NCBI RefSeq assembly: GCF_007830065.1
Contig: NZ_VLKK01000003.1
Span: 1 to 64,000, forward strand
Source: Sphingobium wenxiniae
GTDB lineage: Bacteria; Pseudomonadota; Alphaproteobacteria; Sphingomonadales; Sphingomonadaceae
DNA length: 64,000 nucleotides
Direction: 5' to 3'
Part shown: positions 18,155-26,833 of the stretch, one piece after another
How positions within the stretch are numbered: position 1 is the stretch's first letter
How the letters are laid out: every line of letters starts with the position of its first letter
Position numbers and translations under genes: made by a program
Notes under the pieces: model-generated
What the model saw: the letters and a program-made list of their open reading frames with translations, nothing else
The model's database searches: none
What the model was told of the DNA's origin: nothing

Positions 18155-19498
18155 ATGCGGATCGTGATGACCGGGTCTGGCTATGTGGGTTTGGTGTCGG
18201 GGGCATGTCTGGCGGATTTCGGCCACGAAATCATCTGCGTGGACAAGGATGAGCGCAAGATCGCGATGCTGCGCGAGGGCGGCGTCCCGATCTATGAGCC
18301 GGGACTCAAGGAACTGATCGCGCGCAATGTCGATGCGGGCCGCCTGACCTTCACCACCGATCTGACGGGTTCGGTCGCGCAGGCCGATGTCGTCTTCATC
18401 GCCGTCGGTACGCCCGCGCGCCGAGGCGACGGCCATGCCGACCTCACCTATGTCTATGACGCATCGCGGGAGATCGCGGCGTCCCTGAACGGCTTCACCG
18501 TCATCGTCACCAAGTCCACCGTCCCGGTCGGCACGGGCGACGAGGTGGAGCGCATCATCCGCGAAACGAATCCGCAGGCTGAGTTCGCCGTCGCCTCCAA
18601 CCCCGAATTTCTGCGCGAAGGCGCGGCCATTCAGGACTTCAAGCGCCCCGACCGCATCGTCGTCGGGATAGAGGACGAACGCGCCCGCCCGGTGATGGAG
18701 GAGGTCTATCGCCCGCTCTACCTCAACCAGTCGCCGATGCTCTTCACCGGCCGCCGCACCAGCGAGCTGATCAAATATGCCGCCAACGCCTTCCTGGCGA
18801 TGAAGATCACCTACATCAACGAGATTGCCGAACTGTGCGAGCAGGTGGGCGCGGACGTGCAGCAGGTGGCGCGCGGCATCGGCCTCGACAACCGGATCGG
18901 GGGCAAGTTTCTCCACGCCGGGCCGGGCTATGGCGGCTCCTGCTTCCCCAAGGACACGCTGGCGCTGGTCAAGACGGCGGAGGATGCGGGCGCGCCCGTC
19001 CGCCTCATCGAAACCACCGTCGCCATCAACGAAAGCCGCAAGCGGGCGATGGCGCGCAAGGTGATCGCGATCTGCAACGGCTCCGTGCGGGGCAAGACGG
19101 TCGCGGTGCTGGGCCTGACCTTCAAGCCCAATACCGACGACATGCGCGATGCGCCCTCGCTTTCGATCATTCAGGCATTGCAGGACGCGGGCGCGCAGAT
19201 CCGCGCCTACGATCCCGAAGGCATGGAAGCGGCTAGCGCCATGATGAAGGATGTCGAGTTCGCGGCCAATCCCTATATCGCGGCGGAAGGCGCCGCCGCC
19301 GTGGTCCTCGTGACCGAATGGGACGCCCTGCGCGCGCTCGATCTCAAGCGGCTGCGCGGCGTGATGGCGGGCGATGGCCTTATCGACCTGCGGAACATCT
19401 ATCGCCCGGACGATGCGGAAGCGGCAGGCTTCGTCTATGCCAGCGTGGGCCGGGGCGCGCCACCGCTCGCCGAGCCGCTGGTGGAAGCGGCGGAATAA
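18155..19498 (+). CDS. ugd: UDP-glucose 6-dehydrogenase
   Basis: It oxidises UDP-glucose to UDP-glucuronate with two NAD molecules, supplying an acidic sugar for polysaccharides. The 447-residue protein begins RIVMTGSGYVGLVSGACLAD (Rossmann motif), has TKSTVPVGTGDEVER, FAVASNPEFLREGAAI, and the catalytic cysteine in GPGYGGSCFPKDTLAL near residue 265. The ATG at 18155 follows an AAGGAGGAA site, a strong ribosome binding site. The gene is convergent with the exopolysaccharide block, leaving three bases between the stops, and very probably serves it. Confidence 0.95.
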   Translation: MRIVMTGSGYVGLVSGACLADFGHEIICVDKDERKIAMLREGGVPIYEPGLKELIARNVDAGRLTFTTDLTGSVAQADVVFIAVGTPARRGDGHADLTYVYDASREIAASLNGFTVIVTKSTVPVGTGDEVERIIRETNPQAEFAVASNPEFLREGAAIQDFKRPDRIVVGIEDERARPVMEEVYRPLYLNQSPMLFTGRRTSELIKYAANAFLAMKITYINEIAELCEQVGADVQQVARGIGLDNRIGGKFLHAGPGYGGSCFPKDTLALVKTAEDAGAPVRLIETTVAINESRKRAMARKVIAICNGSVRGKTVAVLGLTFKPNTDDMRDAPSLSIIQALQDAGAQIRAYDPEGMEAASAMMKDVEFAANPYIAAEGAAAVVLVTEWDALRALDLKRLRGVMAGDGLIDLRNIYRPDDAEAAGFVYASVGRGAPPLAEPLVEAAE

Positions 19499-19501
19499 GG
19501 C

Positions 19502-20431
19502 TCAGTCCGCGCCATAAAGTGTCTGGGAGCCGCCCGCCAAGGCGTGCAGGCGGCCCCAGCACTTCACCCATTGGCCCGCTATATCGACCCGCCGCGCGCC
19601 GGGCATCAGCATCCCCGCCAGCCCGGCCGTCCGAAGGCCCAGCAACGCGAGCGACCGCGCAAGCAGCGCAAGCCCGCCTGCCAGCCCCGGCCTTTGCTTG
19701 CGCCTTGCCAGCGTTTCCGTGCAGCCGATGCGCCACATGCGCCGCAATACCCATGACAGGCGCGTGCGCTCGGGCGGCACCCATTCGCTGACCCGCGCAT
19801 GCGGCGCCCAGCCGAACGTCCCGCCCGCCGCGCGCAACCGCATCAGAAAATCCAGATCCTCCCCCCCGCTGCGGTTGAAGCGCATGTCGAACCAGGGCGG
19901 CGCGACCCGCTCCAGCGCCCTGCGCGTAAGAAGCAGGTTGTTGCTCGCCCACAGCATGTCCGTGACTCCCTTGGGACGCTCCTCCGGCCGGAAAACCAGC
20001 GTCTCGCTCACCCAGCGGGGCGGCGGCGCGCTGAAATGCGGATCGACCGGCCCGCCCACGGCCTCCGCGCCCGTTTCCGCCTGACAGGCGATCAGCGCGT
20101 CGAGCCAGCCGGGTTGCGGCCATTCGTCATCGTCGATCATCGCCAGCAGCCGCATCGCCGGATCGGCCATCGCCGTTCCCGTGATGGCGTTCCGCACCGC
20201 GCAAAGTCCCGGCTGCTCCACGATCAGGACATGCAGGGGCAGGGGATAGCCCGCCGCCTCCAGCGCCCGCGCCACCGCCGCGCCCTCTTGCTCGCGCGCG
20301 TCATTCTCCGCGACCACCGCCACCACATCGCCCCGCCGCACCACATCGCCCATGCGCTCAAGCAGGTGGCGAAGCCGGTCCGGGCGGCGAAAGGTGGGGA
20401 CGGCGATCCAGATCGGCGCGCTTGGGTTCAC
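19502..20431 (-). CDS. GT2 glycosyltransferase, last gene of the exopolysaccharide block
   Basis: A 309-residue family 2 glycosyltransferase. The GT-A start IWIAVPTFRRPDRLRHLLER is followed by the nucleotide and metal site LLAMIDDDEWPQPGWLDAL near residue 100 and the acceptor-side SGGEDLDFLMRLRAAG near residue 190. Sugar and acceptor are not predictable. It shares the unusual DDDE metal motif with the GT2 gene at 24534-25463, so these two may be paralogues. The start is a GTG overlapping the acyltransferase TGA (GTGA), indicating coupled translation. Confidence 0.85.
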   Translation of the reverse strand: MNPSAPIWIAVPTFRRPDRLRHLLERMGDVVRRGDVVAVVAENDAREQEGAAVARALEAAGYPLPLHVLIVEQPGLCAVRNAITGTAMADPAMRLLAMIDDDEWPQPGWLDALIACQAETGAEAVGGPVDPHFSAPPPRWVSETLVFRPEERPKGVTDMLWASNNLLLTRRALERVAPPWFDMRFNRSGGEDLDFLMRLRAAGGTFGWAPHARVSEWVPPERTRLSWVLRRMWRIGCTETLARRKQRPGLAGGLALLARSLALLGLRTAGLAGMLMPGARRVDIAGQWVKCWGRLHALAGGSQTLYGAD

Positions 20432-21516
20432 CAGGCGGCGGCTCCGATGGCCTTGGCGCGGGCGCGACGGCCGTCATAGAGCCATTTGATCGCCCGATGC
20501 CCGCGCACCTCGATCAGATGATAGCTCGCCCAGCAAAGCAGCCATGTCGCCGCGACGGTGCCGATCAGGAACAGCGCGTCCACGCCCGTCACGCCATGCC
20601 GCTGGGCCACCGTCAACGCCCGCGCCCCGATGTCGCGCACGAGCGGATGCCACAAATAAATGGAATAGCTGATAAGGCCGAGGTGAAAACTCAACCGATT
20701 GGCCAGCAGCGCCCGCGCCGCCGCCCCGTCATAATAGCAGCACAGCACCAACGCGGGCATCAGGCAGACCACCAGCAGGTCTTGCTTCCCCGGCAGCGAC
20801 AACGCCACGGCAATCGCCGCGCAGACCAGCGCAAACGCTCCCGGCCTGTCGAACGCCGCCCGCGCCCAGCGCATCCGCGCGCAGCGATAGGCGATCACCC
20901 CCAGAGCAAAGCCGCCAAGGCAGCGCAGCAGCGTCAACACGCTGTCCGACGCCAGCACGTCCATGGGACCGCTCGCCCCCAGGCCGGAGCGCGACACCAG
21001 CCACAGCAGCGCCACCACCGCCAGCCCCTGCACCCACACCCATCGCGAAAAGGCCACCGCCGCGATCAGCGGATAGAGCAGATAGGCCGCAACCTCCGTG
21101 CTCACCGACCAGCTATTCCCGGCAATCGGCTCCGTCCCCCAACCCCAGCTTTGCACCATCAGCAGGTTGCTGAGGATATTGACGGGAGTAAGGGGAATGC
21201 TCTGGCTACCCGATATGTTGATCAGGATGCGGGCGATGCACACCACAGTCACCACCAGATGCAGCGGCCACACCCGCGCCGCCCGGTTGACGAGGAAGTC
21301 GCCATAAGCGGGCAGGCTCCAATGCCGCCCTACCTTCTCATAATAGCCGACCGATATGACGAAGCCCGACAGGATGAAGAACAGGTCCACCGCCAGATAG
21401 GCGCGCGCAAAAAGCGGCATCGCAAAGCCCGCGAAAGCCGCCTGCTGCGGAACATGATAGAGCAGCACCGCCACCGCCGCGATTCCGCGCAGCCCGGTGA
21501 GGGAGGCGACCCTCAC
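20428..21516 (-). CDS. Membrane acyltransferase, OafA/AT3 family
   Basis: A 362-residue integral membrane protein with about ten hydrophobic segments. It starts RVASLTGLRGIAAVAVLLYH, whose Arg and the later His are the conserved catalytic pair of acyltransferase family 3, followed by YLAVDLFFILSGFVISVGYY. Such enzymes O-acetylate or succinylate polysaccharide sugars, and its place inside the glycosyltransferase operon supports modification of the exported polymer. The GTG start at 21516 overlaps the TGA of the GH10 gene; the longer upstream frame is only overlap with that gene. Confidence 0.9.
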   Translation of the reverse strand: MRVASLTGLRGIAAVAVLLYHVPQQAAFAGFAMPLFARAYLAVDLFFILSGFVISVGYYEKVGRHWSLPAYGDFLVNRAARVWPLHLVVTVVCIARILINISGSQSIPLTPVNILSNLLMVQSWGWGTEPIAGNSWSVSTEVAAYLLYPLIAAVAFSRWVWVQGLAVVALLWLVSRSGLGASGPMDVLASDSVLTLLRCLGGFALGVIAYRCARMRWARAAFDRPGAFALVCAAIAVALSLPGKQDLLVVCLMPALVLCCYYDGAAARALLANRLSFHLGLISYSIYLWHPLVRDIGARALTVAQRHGVTGVDALFLIGTVAATWLLCWASYHLIEVRGHRAIKWLYDGRRARAKAIGAAAW

Positions 21517-22637
21517 GCCCCGCGCTCCCGCATGGGCGGCGCGGTGTTGAAGGCGTCGGCGATGGCGCTCCACAACGGCTTGCGCTTGCCCGCCGCGTCC
21601 AGAGGCAGGCCGCGCGACAATTGTCCGTCCGGCCACTTATAGTCGGGATAGTTGGAGAGCCAGGAATAGCGGTCCGAAAGCCCCCAGCATACCACGCCCC
21701 GCGTCGCCGGATTGTCCAGCGCCACGTCGAGGAAAGCCTTGGCAACCGCCGCCAGCTCCCGGTCGCGCTTGTCGGGATCGGGCGGCCCGCCCCGGTCGGC
21801 CAGGTCGAACTCGGTGACGGATATGTCGAGGCCATAGCCGGTGATCTTGTCGAGGAAATCGGCAAAGACCTTCTGGCTGAACCCTTCCTTATAGGGTTTG
21901 AGGTGCCCCTGTATGCCCACCGCGTCCACCGGCACGCCCCGCGCCATCAGCCGGTCGAGCAGTTTGAGGAAAGCCGTGCGCCGCCGTTCGCAGCGGGGCG
22001 AATCGTGCTCCAACCCGAAATCGGTCAGGAACAGCGACGCCTTGGGATCAACCTCCCGCGCCGTGTGGAATGCCGTGTCGATATAGCCTTCGCCCATGGT
22101 GCGAAGCCACATGCTGTCCGCCCGCATCCCGTCCGGTCGGCCGTCATTGGGCTCTATCGCTTCATTCACCACGTCCCATTCGGTGATCCAACCGGCATAG
22201 CGGCGCATCGCGGTGCGGATATAGTCCGTCATCAGCTTTTCGCGCTGCCCCGGTTTCGCCGCGTGCAGCGCAGGTTCCAGCCAGTCGGGATTGGCCGCAT
22301 ACCAGACCAGCGGATGCCCGCGCCCGGCAATGTCATGCTTGCGGGCAAAGGCCATGATCGCATCCGTGCCGCTGAAATCATAGCGGCCCTGCTTGCGCTC
22401 GGTCGTGCCGCGCTTCAGCTCATATTCCTGCACCACGATGTCGCATTCGCGGGCGACGGCGGCGGTGAAGTCGGGGTCTTCGCGCAATTGCCGGGATTTG
22501 ACCGCGCAGCCGAAATAGCGCCCCGTCCGACGCGCCAGCGCGGCAAGGCCGGGGGAGGGCGGGATCGCCGCGCGCGCGGGGGCGGAAGGCAAGGCCCCCA
22601 GCGCCAGCGCGCCCATGACGAAATCCCGCCGTCTCAT
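21513..22637 (-). CDS. GH10 family glycoside hydrolase (endo-xylanase-like) with Tat signal
   Basis: A 374-residue glycosidase. The N-terminus MRRRDFVMGALALGALPSAP is a twin-arginine signal with cleavage near residue 23, so it is exported folded. The GH10 fold is clear: the acid/base Glu159 in WDVVNEAIEP, the nucleophile Glu276 in ISVTEFDLAD, with GHPLVWYAANPDWL and VCWGLSDRYSWL lining the cleft. GH10 enzymes cut beta-1,4-xylan, but here a role in trimming or releasing the cell's own polymer is more likely from context. The ATG overlaps the upstream stop (ATGA). Confidence 0.9.
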   Translation of the reverse strand: MRRRDFVMGALALGALPSAPARAAIPPSPGLAALARRTGRYFGCAVKSRQLREDPDFTAAVARECDIVVQEYELKRGTTERKQGRYDFSGTDAIMAFARKHDIAGRGHPLVWYAANPDWLEPALHAAKPGQREKLMTDYIRTAMRRYAGWITEWDVVNEAIEPNDGRPDGMRADSMWLRTMGEGYIDTAFHTAREVDPKASLFLTDFGLEHDSPRCERRRTAFLKLLDRLMARGVPVDAVGIQGHLKPYKEGFSQKVFADFLDKITGYGLDISVTEFDLADRGGPPDPDKRDRELAAVAKAFLDVALDNPATRGVVCWGLSDRYSWLSNYPDYKWPDGQLSRGLPLDAAGKRKPLWSAIADAFNTAPPMRERGA

Positions 22638-23599
22638 ATCTTGGGCCTTCCCACGACCATGTGGGACAGGTCGATCCAGCGGTCCGTCAACCTGCGATAG
22701 ACCGGATCGGGCAGCACGATCTGCATGAATACCGTGGCGGCGAGGCGCGGGCCGAAAGCGCCCCGGCACACCGCTTCCAGATAATAGCGCATCGCCCGCG
22801 CCCGGCTGGTCGGCCATATGCTTTTCGCGGCGTGCCAGCCCATATAGGCGGCAAAGGCGCGGGGCGAGATATGGGGCCGCAGGTCGCGCAGCCATGTCAG
22901 GCTGCCCACATTGCCGCGCACATGGGACAGGCGCTGGTCGGTCTTGCTGTCGGCCCAGATCGTGCCGGGCCGCTCCGTCATCACGAAACGCGCGCCCGCC
23001 AGCGACAGCCGCACCGCGAAATCGGTATCGTCGCCAAAGCGCACATCCTCGCGATAGCGCACCTTTTCGGCGAGTGGGCGGCTCAGCGCCATGCTGCTCG
23101 TCTGGATGAAGCCCCGATCGCACATCAGATAGCCGTCGATCGTCTCGCCATCGGCGATGGCGCGCGGCGGCTTCAGGAAATTGCGCCCGCCGCCCCGGTC
23201 GGCCAGCACCTGACCATAGGCCACGACATTGTCGTCCTGCTGCACCAGCGGCAGCAGATCGGCCAGATGATAGGGCAGAAAGCGGTCGTCGCAGTCGAGA
23301 AAGGCGATATAGCGGCCGCGTGCCTCGTCTATCCCCCGGTTGCGCGCCGCCGCCGCGCCCTGATTGTCCTGCACGATGACGCGCAGGCGCGGATCGCTCA
23401 CGGCGGCCAGCGCCGCCTGCGTGTCGTCGGTCGATCCGTCCACCACGACGATGACCTCGATCATCATGACGGTCTGTTCCAGCGCCGACATGACCGCGCC
23501 GATAATCGCATCGGCCCGCTGATAGGTCGGGATCACGACCGAAAAGATCGGACGTGCGGCAGCCTCCTTCAATGCCGCGGGGGAATGCCATGTACTCAT
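22634..23599 (-). CDS. GT2 glycosyltransferase of the exopolysaccharide block
   Basis: A 321-residue inverting glycosyltransferase. Motifs: FSVVIPTYQRADAIIGAVMS near residue 17, VIVVVDGSTDDTQ, the conserved AAAARNRGIDEARG, and the metal motif AFLDCDDRFLPYH near residue 98. The expected DxD is DCD. The acceptor region FGDDTDFAVRLSLAG is complete. The short C-terminal helical part has no membrane span. The start at 23599 shares one base with the previous stop (TGATG). It is closely similar in layout to the adjacent GT2 gene and may be its paralogue adding the next sugar. Confidence 0.88.
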   Translation of the reverse strand: MSTWHSPAALKEAAARPIFSVVIPTYQRADAIIGAVMSALEQTVMMIEVIVVVDGSTDDTQAALAAVSDPRLRVIVQDNQGAAAARNRGIDEARGRYIAFLDCDDRFLPYHLADLLPLVQQDDNVVAYGQVLADRGGGRNFLKPPRAIADGETIDGYLMCDRGFIQTSSMALSRPLAEKVRYREDVRFGDDTDFAVRLSLAGARFVMTERPGTIWADSKTDQRLSHVRGNVGSLTWLRDLRPHISPRAFAAYMGWHAAKSIWPTSRARAMRYYLEAVCRGAFGPRLAATVFMQIVLPDPVYRRLTDRWIDLSHMVVGRPKI

Positions 23600-24537
23600 C
23601 ACGACTTGGCGCCATGGCGAAGCGGCTCGGCCTTGCCGAAGCGCAGGACGAAGCCGTTGACGAGCGACCGGTACAGCGGCTTGGGAAGGTAGGACCGCAA
23701 TATCTGCCGCGCGATGATCTTCGGCGGCACCCCGCCCGCGACGAAGCCTACGATCAGGTCGCGGATCGCCATGACGGGGCGGATCGGGGCCATGTGATAG
23801 GCCAGCACCGTCGCGCGATAGCCGCGCCGTGCCCGCCCGGTCAGCATATGGCCGCACCGCTCCAGCCAGTCGAGCGACGTTTCATAGCCCTTCACATAGG
23901 ATGTCCGCCCGGCCTCCGTCGCGTCGAGCCAGATGGTGAGCGGCTGCTCGATCATGCGGAACCGCGCGCCCGCGCCCTGCAACCGCACGCAGAAATCCAG
24001 GTCCTGCCCTTTCTTGAGCGCCGGGTCGAACAGCACGTCCTGCGCCAGCGGGGTGGACACCACCATGGTCGATGTCTGCATGAACTGGTTGGCGCAGAAC
24101 AGATATTCGCCCACATCCTCATCCTCGCGGATGCCCCGGTCGGGCCTGATCCAGTAGCGGTCGACGCCCCGGTCCACCTTCATCCGCGAATACAGCACGG
24201 TGAGGCCATCGTCCCCGTCCAGGGCCTTGGCCATGGTGGAAAGCTTGCCCGGCAGGAACAGGTCGTCGGAATCGAGGAAGGCGATATACCGTCCTTCCGC
24301 CGCCATGATCCCGGCATTGCGCGCCGCGCCGCCGCCCGCATTGTCCTGCCGGATGTAGCGGATGCGGGGATCGCCTATCGCTTCGATCACCGGCTGGGGA
24401 TCGTCGCGCGATCCGTCGTCGACCACGACGATCTCATAATCCGTCCAGTCCTGCGACAGCACCGAACGGATCGTCTCGCCCACCTGCGCGGCGCGATTGT
24501 AGAGGGGAATGACAACAGAGAAAAAGGGCGTGGTCAT
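23599..24537 (-). CDS. GT2 glycosyltransferase of the exopolysaccharide block
   Basis: A 312-residue family 2 glycosyltransferase. It starts MTTPFFSVVIPLYNRAAQVG, then EIVVVDDGSRDDPQPVIEAI, GGGAARNAGIMAAEGRYIAF and the metal site LDSDDLFLPGKL near residue 97. The region KKGQDLDFCVRLQGAGARF aligns with the acceptor-binding ED motif position. The layout matches the next gene (22634-23599), including the C-terminal PVYRRL/PLYRSL-type helix, so a duplication is likely. It overlaps the upstream GT2 gene by four bases (ATGA). Confidence 0.88.
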   Translation of the reverse strand: MTTPFFSVVIPLYNRAAQVGETIRSVLSQDWTDYEIVVVDDGSRDDPQPVIEAIGDPRIRYIRQDNAGGGAARNAGIMAAEGRYIAFLDSDDLFLPGKLSTMAKALDGDDGLTVLYSRMKVDRGVDRYWIRPDRGIREDEDVGEYLFCANQFMQTSTMVVSTPLAQDVLFDPALKKGQDLDFCVRLQGAGARFRMIEQPLTIWLDATEAGRTSYVKGYETSLDWLERCGHMLTGRARRGYRATVLAYHMAPIRPVMAIRDLIVGFVAGGVPPKIIARQILRSYLPKPLYRSLVNGFVLRFGKAEPLRHGAKS

Positions 24538-25463
24538 GCGCCGTGCACTTTCCGATATTCCTCATAATGGATGCCCGTCAGGCCCGCGATCTTGCCGGCG
24601 GCGCGATAAAGCTTGCCCAGCCGCTCGACCCGCTTGCCACGGTCCAGCGTCGCGACCGCGCCCAGCCCGCCGACGATGAAGCCCCCGACGATGCGCGGCG
24701 CTTCGCTGGCGACGGCGCGCAGCGGGCCGCGCTGTGTCCGCAGCACGATCATGTCGGTCATGCCCACGCGATAGCCGCGCATCAGCAGCCATTTGGCGGT
24801 GACGCGGCTCGCCGGGATCAGCTCCGTGACGACCGCCTCCTCCGACCAGGCGAAGCGGTGGCCCGCGCGCTTCATCGCGGTGAAAAGCTGCTTGTCCGAC
24901 CCGCCGGTCAGGGCCATCCGCTCATCGAACGGTCGTGGCCCCATGGCCCGAAGCGCCCGCGCGGCGATCAGCACATTGGCCGTGCTGTCGATCAGGTCGA
25001 CCGGCCCCGACGCGCCCCGGCTCTTGGGCTGGAGCAGGGGGTGGCGCGCCGCCCAGCCATCGACCTCCCTGTCCATCTCGCGCAGCACCGCGCCGCCCAC
25101 GACATCGGCCCGCCACTTCTCCGCCGCCTCGACCAGCGCGTCGATCCAGCGGGAGGAGGCCGCCTCGTCATCGTCCAGCATCGCGACATGGGTGACGCCC
25201 TCGCGCGCCAAAGCCGCTTCGGTGAGCGCGTTGCGGACATGCGGGATGCCCCGCTGCCTGACGGGCATCCCCATGATCGGCCAGCGATAGCCGGCCTTCG
25301 CGATGCGGTCGAGCGCGACCAGCCCTTCCTGCCGCTCGGTATCATTGTCTCCGACCACGACCTCCACCTCATGCCGCGTGTCGAGCGCCGCGATGGACTC
25401 CAGCGTCCGCATCAGGCCCTGTGGCCGGTTGCAGGTGGCGATGCATATGATGACCTTAGCCAT
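24534..25463 (-). CDS. GT2 glycosyltransferase of the exopolysaccharide block
   Basis: A 309-residue family 2 glycosyltransferase starting MAKVIICIATCNRPQGLMRT. The nucleotide-binding VEVVVGDNDTERQ and the metal motif VAMLDDDEAASSRWIDAL near residue 95 are present. A TGGSDKQLFTAMKRAG segment stands where the acceptor-side ED motif usually lies. The C-terminus has one amphipathic stretch (IVGGFIVGGLGAVATL) that may attach it to the membrane. The ATG at 25463 lies inside the end of the polymerase gene (eight-base overlap). Confidence 0.85.
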   Translation of the reverse strand: MAKVIICIATCNRPQGLMRTLESIAALDTRHEVEVVVGDNDTERQEGLVALDRIAKAGYRWPIMGMPVRQRGIPHVRNALTEAALAREGVTHVAMLDDDEAASSRWIDALVEAAEKWRADVVGGAVLREMDREVDGWAARHPLLQPKSRGASGPVDLIDSTANVLIAARALRAMGPRPFDERMALTGGSDKQLFTAMKRAGHRFAWSEEAVVTELIPASRVTAKWLLMRGYRVGMTDMIVLRTQRGPLRAVASEAPRIVGGFIVGGLGAVATLDRGKRVERLGKLYRAAGKIAGLTGIHYEEYRKVHGA

Positions 25464-26829
25464 GGGCAGGCTCCTGCGGTTGGGGGGATTGGAGGAAACG
25501 GCGGTTCCACACGCGCCGGGGCCGCGCCTTGTAGGTCGCGTGGGCGGTCGCGATTGCTGCAAGGAAGATCACCCAGACCTGCCGGTCCTTGTCGAAAAAG
25601 GATGTTTCCAGCAGGTTCTGATACAGCACGAACACCCAGATCGCGAAGGCGGGCACCATCAGCTTCTGGTTCTCCCGCGTCGTGCCGGTCAGGAACCACC
25701 AGGCGGGCAGGGCGACGAAGGACAGGAGCAGCATGACGAGGCCCAGCGGTCCCGTCGTCACCCATATTTCCAGATAGCCGTTATGCGAATGGGCCGTGCG
25801 GAGCTGGAACACCTGATTGATGTAATCGCGCGATGGCGAAAGATCGCCCACCTGCCAGAAGCCCCCGAAACCCGCGCCCAGGAACGGATGATCCTCCAGA
25901 TAGGCGAGCGGCACATGCCAGATCGAAACCCGCCCGGTGAAGGATGTGGGATCGGCGAAGATCCGCTCCACCACCGGCTGATAGGCGACGTAGAGCCACA
26001 GCACTCCCACCATTCCGAGCGCCAGCATCAGCAGCAGGACCGCCCGCTTCTGCGTGGAATCGCTCAGCGCGCGATAAATGGCGCAGACCATCAGAATGGC
26101 GAAGGACAGGGCCAGCGACGTCTTGCTCTTGGTCCCCACCACAAAGACGAAGGCCATCAGGGACCACAGCGCATAAATCCACTTCTTCGTGTCGATCCAC
26201 GCATTGACCGTCACCATGAAGCACAGCGCCATCACCGCGCCCGCGATATTCTTGTGAAAGAAGAAACCGCGCCACGCGCCGACCAGCGCCCGGTCGTTCT
26301 CGCTGGGCGGATGCACCGCCGCCGGGATGATCGGCAGCGACATCCAGCAGATGATGAGCGACAGGATCAGCGCCGACCGCAAGGATTGCATCAACCGCTC
26401 CGGCCCGATCATGGAAAGGGTGCAGAAGGTGATGTAGATCACGATGATCTGCTGCATCACGCGCTTGAACGACACGAACGGGTCGACGCCCCATGTGCAT
26501 GTGACGCAGAACCAGGCCAGCATGATGACCACCGGCCAATAGCTGAACTTGTATCGCGGCGGATGCTTGCGGATGATCTGCACGCCCGTCAGCAGCAGGG
26601 CGAAACCGATGAACAGCGCCTGCTTGAACAGGTCGCCGCCGTCATTGTTCGCCGCCAGCTCCACCAGTTCCTCCTGCGTGCGCTCCGCGAAGGGGCGCTG
26701 GCCGATAAAGACCATCATCAGGAAAACGAAGTAGAAAATCTGCGCGGTGAGGATCAGGCGCTGGGATTCCCGCGGTTGGGACGCCTTGACCTCCAGCGGG
26801 GCGCTGCGCTGCCATGCAAGCGATGCCAT
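25456..26829 (-). CDS. Wzy-type polysaccharide polymerase / O-antigen ligase-like protein
   Basis: A 457-residue inner-membrane protein with about eleven hydrophobic segments. The large periplasmic loop shows the Wzy/WaaL-type pattern: FTGRVSIWHVPLAYLEDHPF, GAGFGGFWQVGD, and RTAHSHNGYLEIWVTTGPLG with the conserved H.HN. It should join lipid-linked repeat units into polymer in the periplasm. The ATG at 26829 follows a GGAGGG site inside the end of the flippase gene; the frame extending to 26889 is only overlap. It sits next to a flippase, which supports a Wzx/Wzy pathway rather than an ABC-transporter pathway. Confidence 0.88.
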   Translation of the reverse strand: MASLAWQRSAPLEVKASQPRESQRLILTAQIFYFVFLMMVFIGQRPFAERTQEELVELAANNDGGDLFKQALFIGFALLLTGVQIIRKHPPRYKFSYWPVVIMLAWFCVTCTWGVDPFVSFKRVMQQIIVIYITFCTLSMIGPERLMQSLRSALILSLIICWMSLPIIPAAVHPPSENDRALVGAWRGFFFHKNIAGAVMALCFMVTVNAWIDTKKWIYALWSLMAFVFVVGTKSKTSLALSFAILMVCAIYRALSDSTQKRAVLLLMLALGMVGVLWLYVAYQPVVERIFADPTSFTGRVSIWHVPLAYLEDHPFLGAGFGGFWQVGDLSPSRDYINQVFQLRTAHSHNGYLEIWVTTGPLGLVMLLLSFVALPAWWFLTGTTRENQKLMVPAFAIWVFVLYQNLLETSFFDKDRQVWVIFLAAIATAHATYKARPRRVWNRRFLQSPQPQEPAHG

Positions 26830-26833
26830 GGCT

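Noticed and set aside
22634-23857. Long N-terminal extension of the GT2 gene up to 23857
   Set aside because: The extension is Arg/Pro/Ala-rich shadow of the neighbouring GT gene. The ATG at 23599 overlaps the upstream stop and begins the normal GT2 fold.
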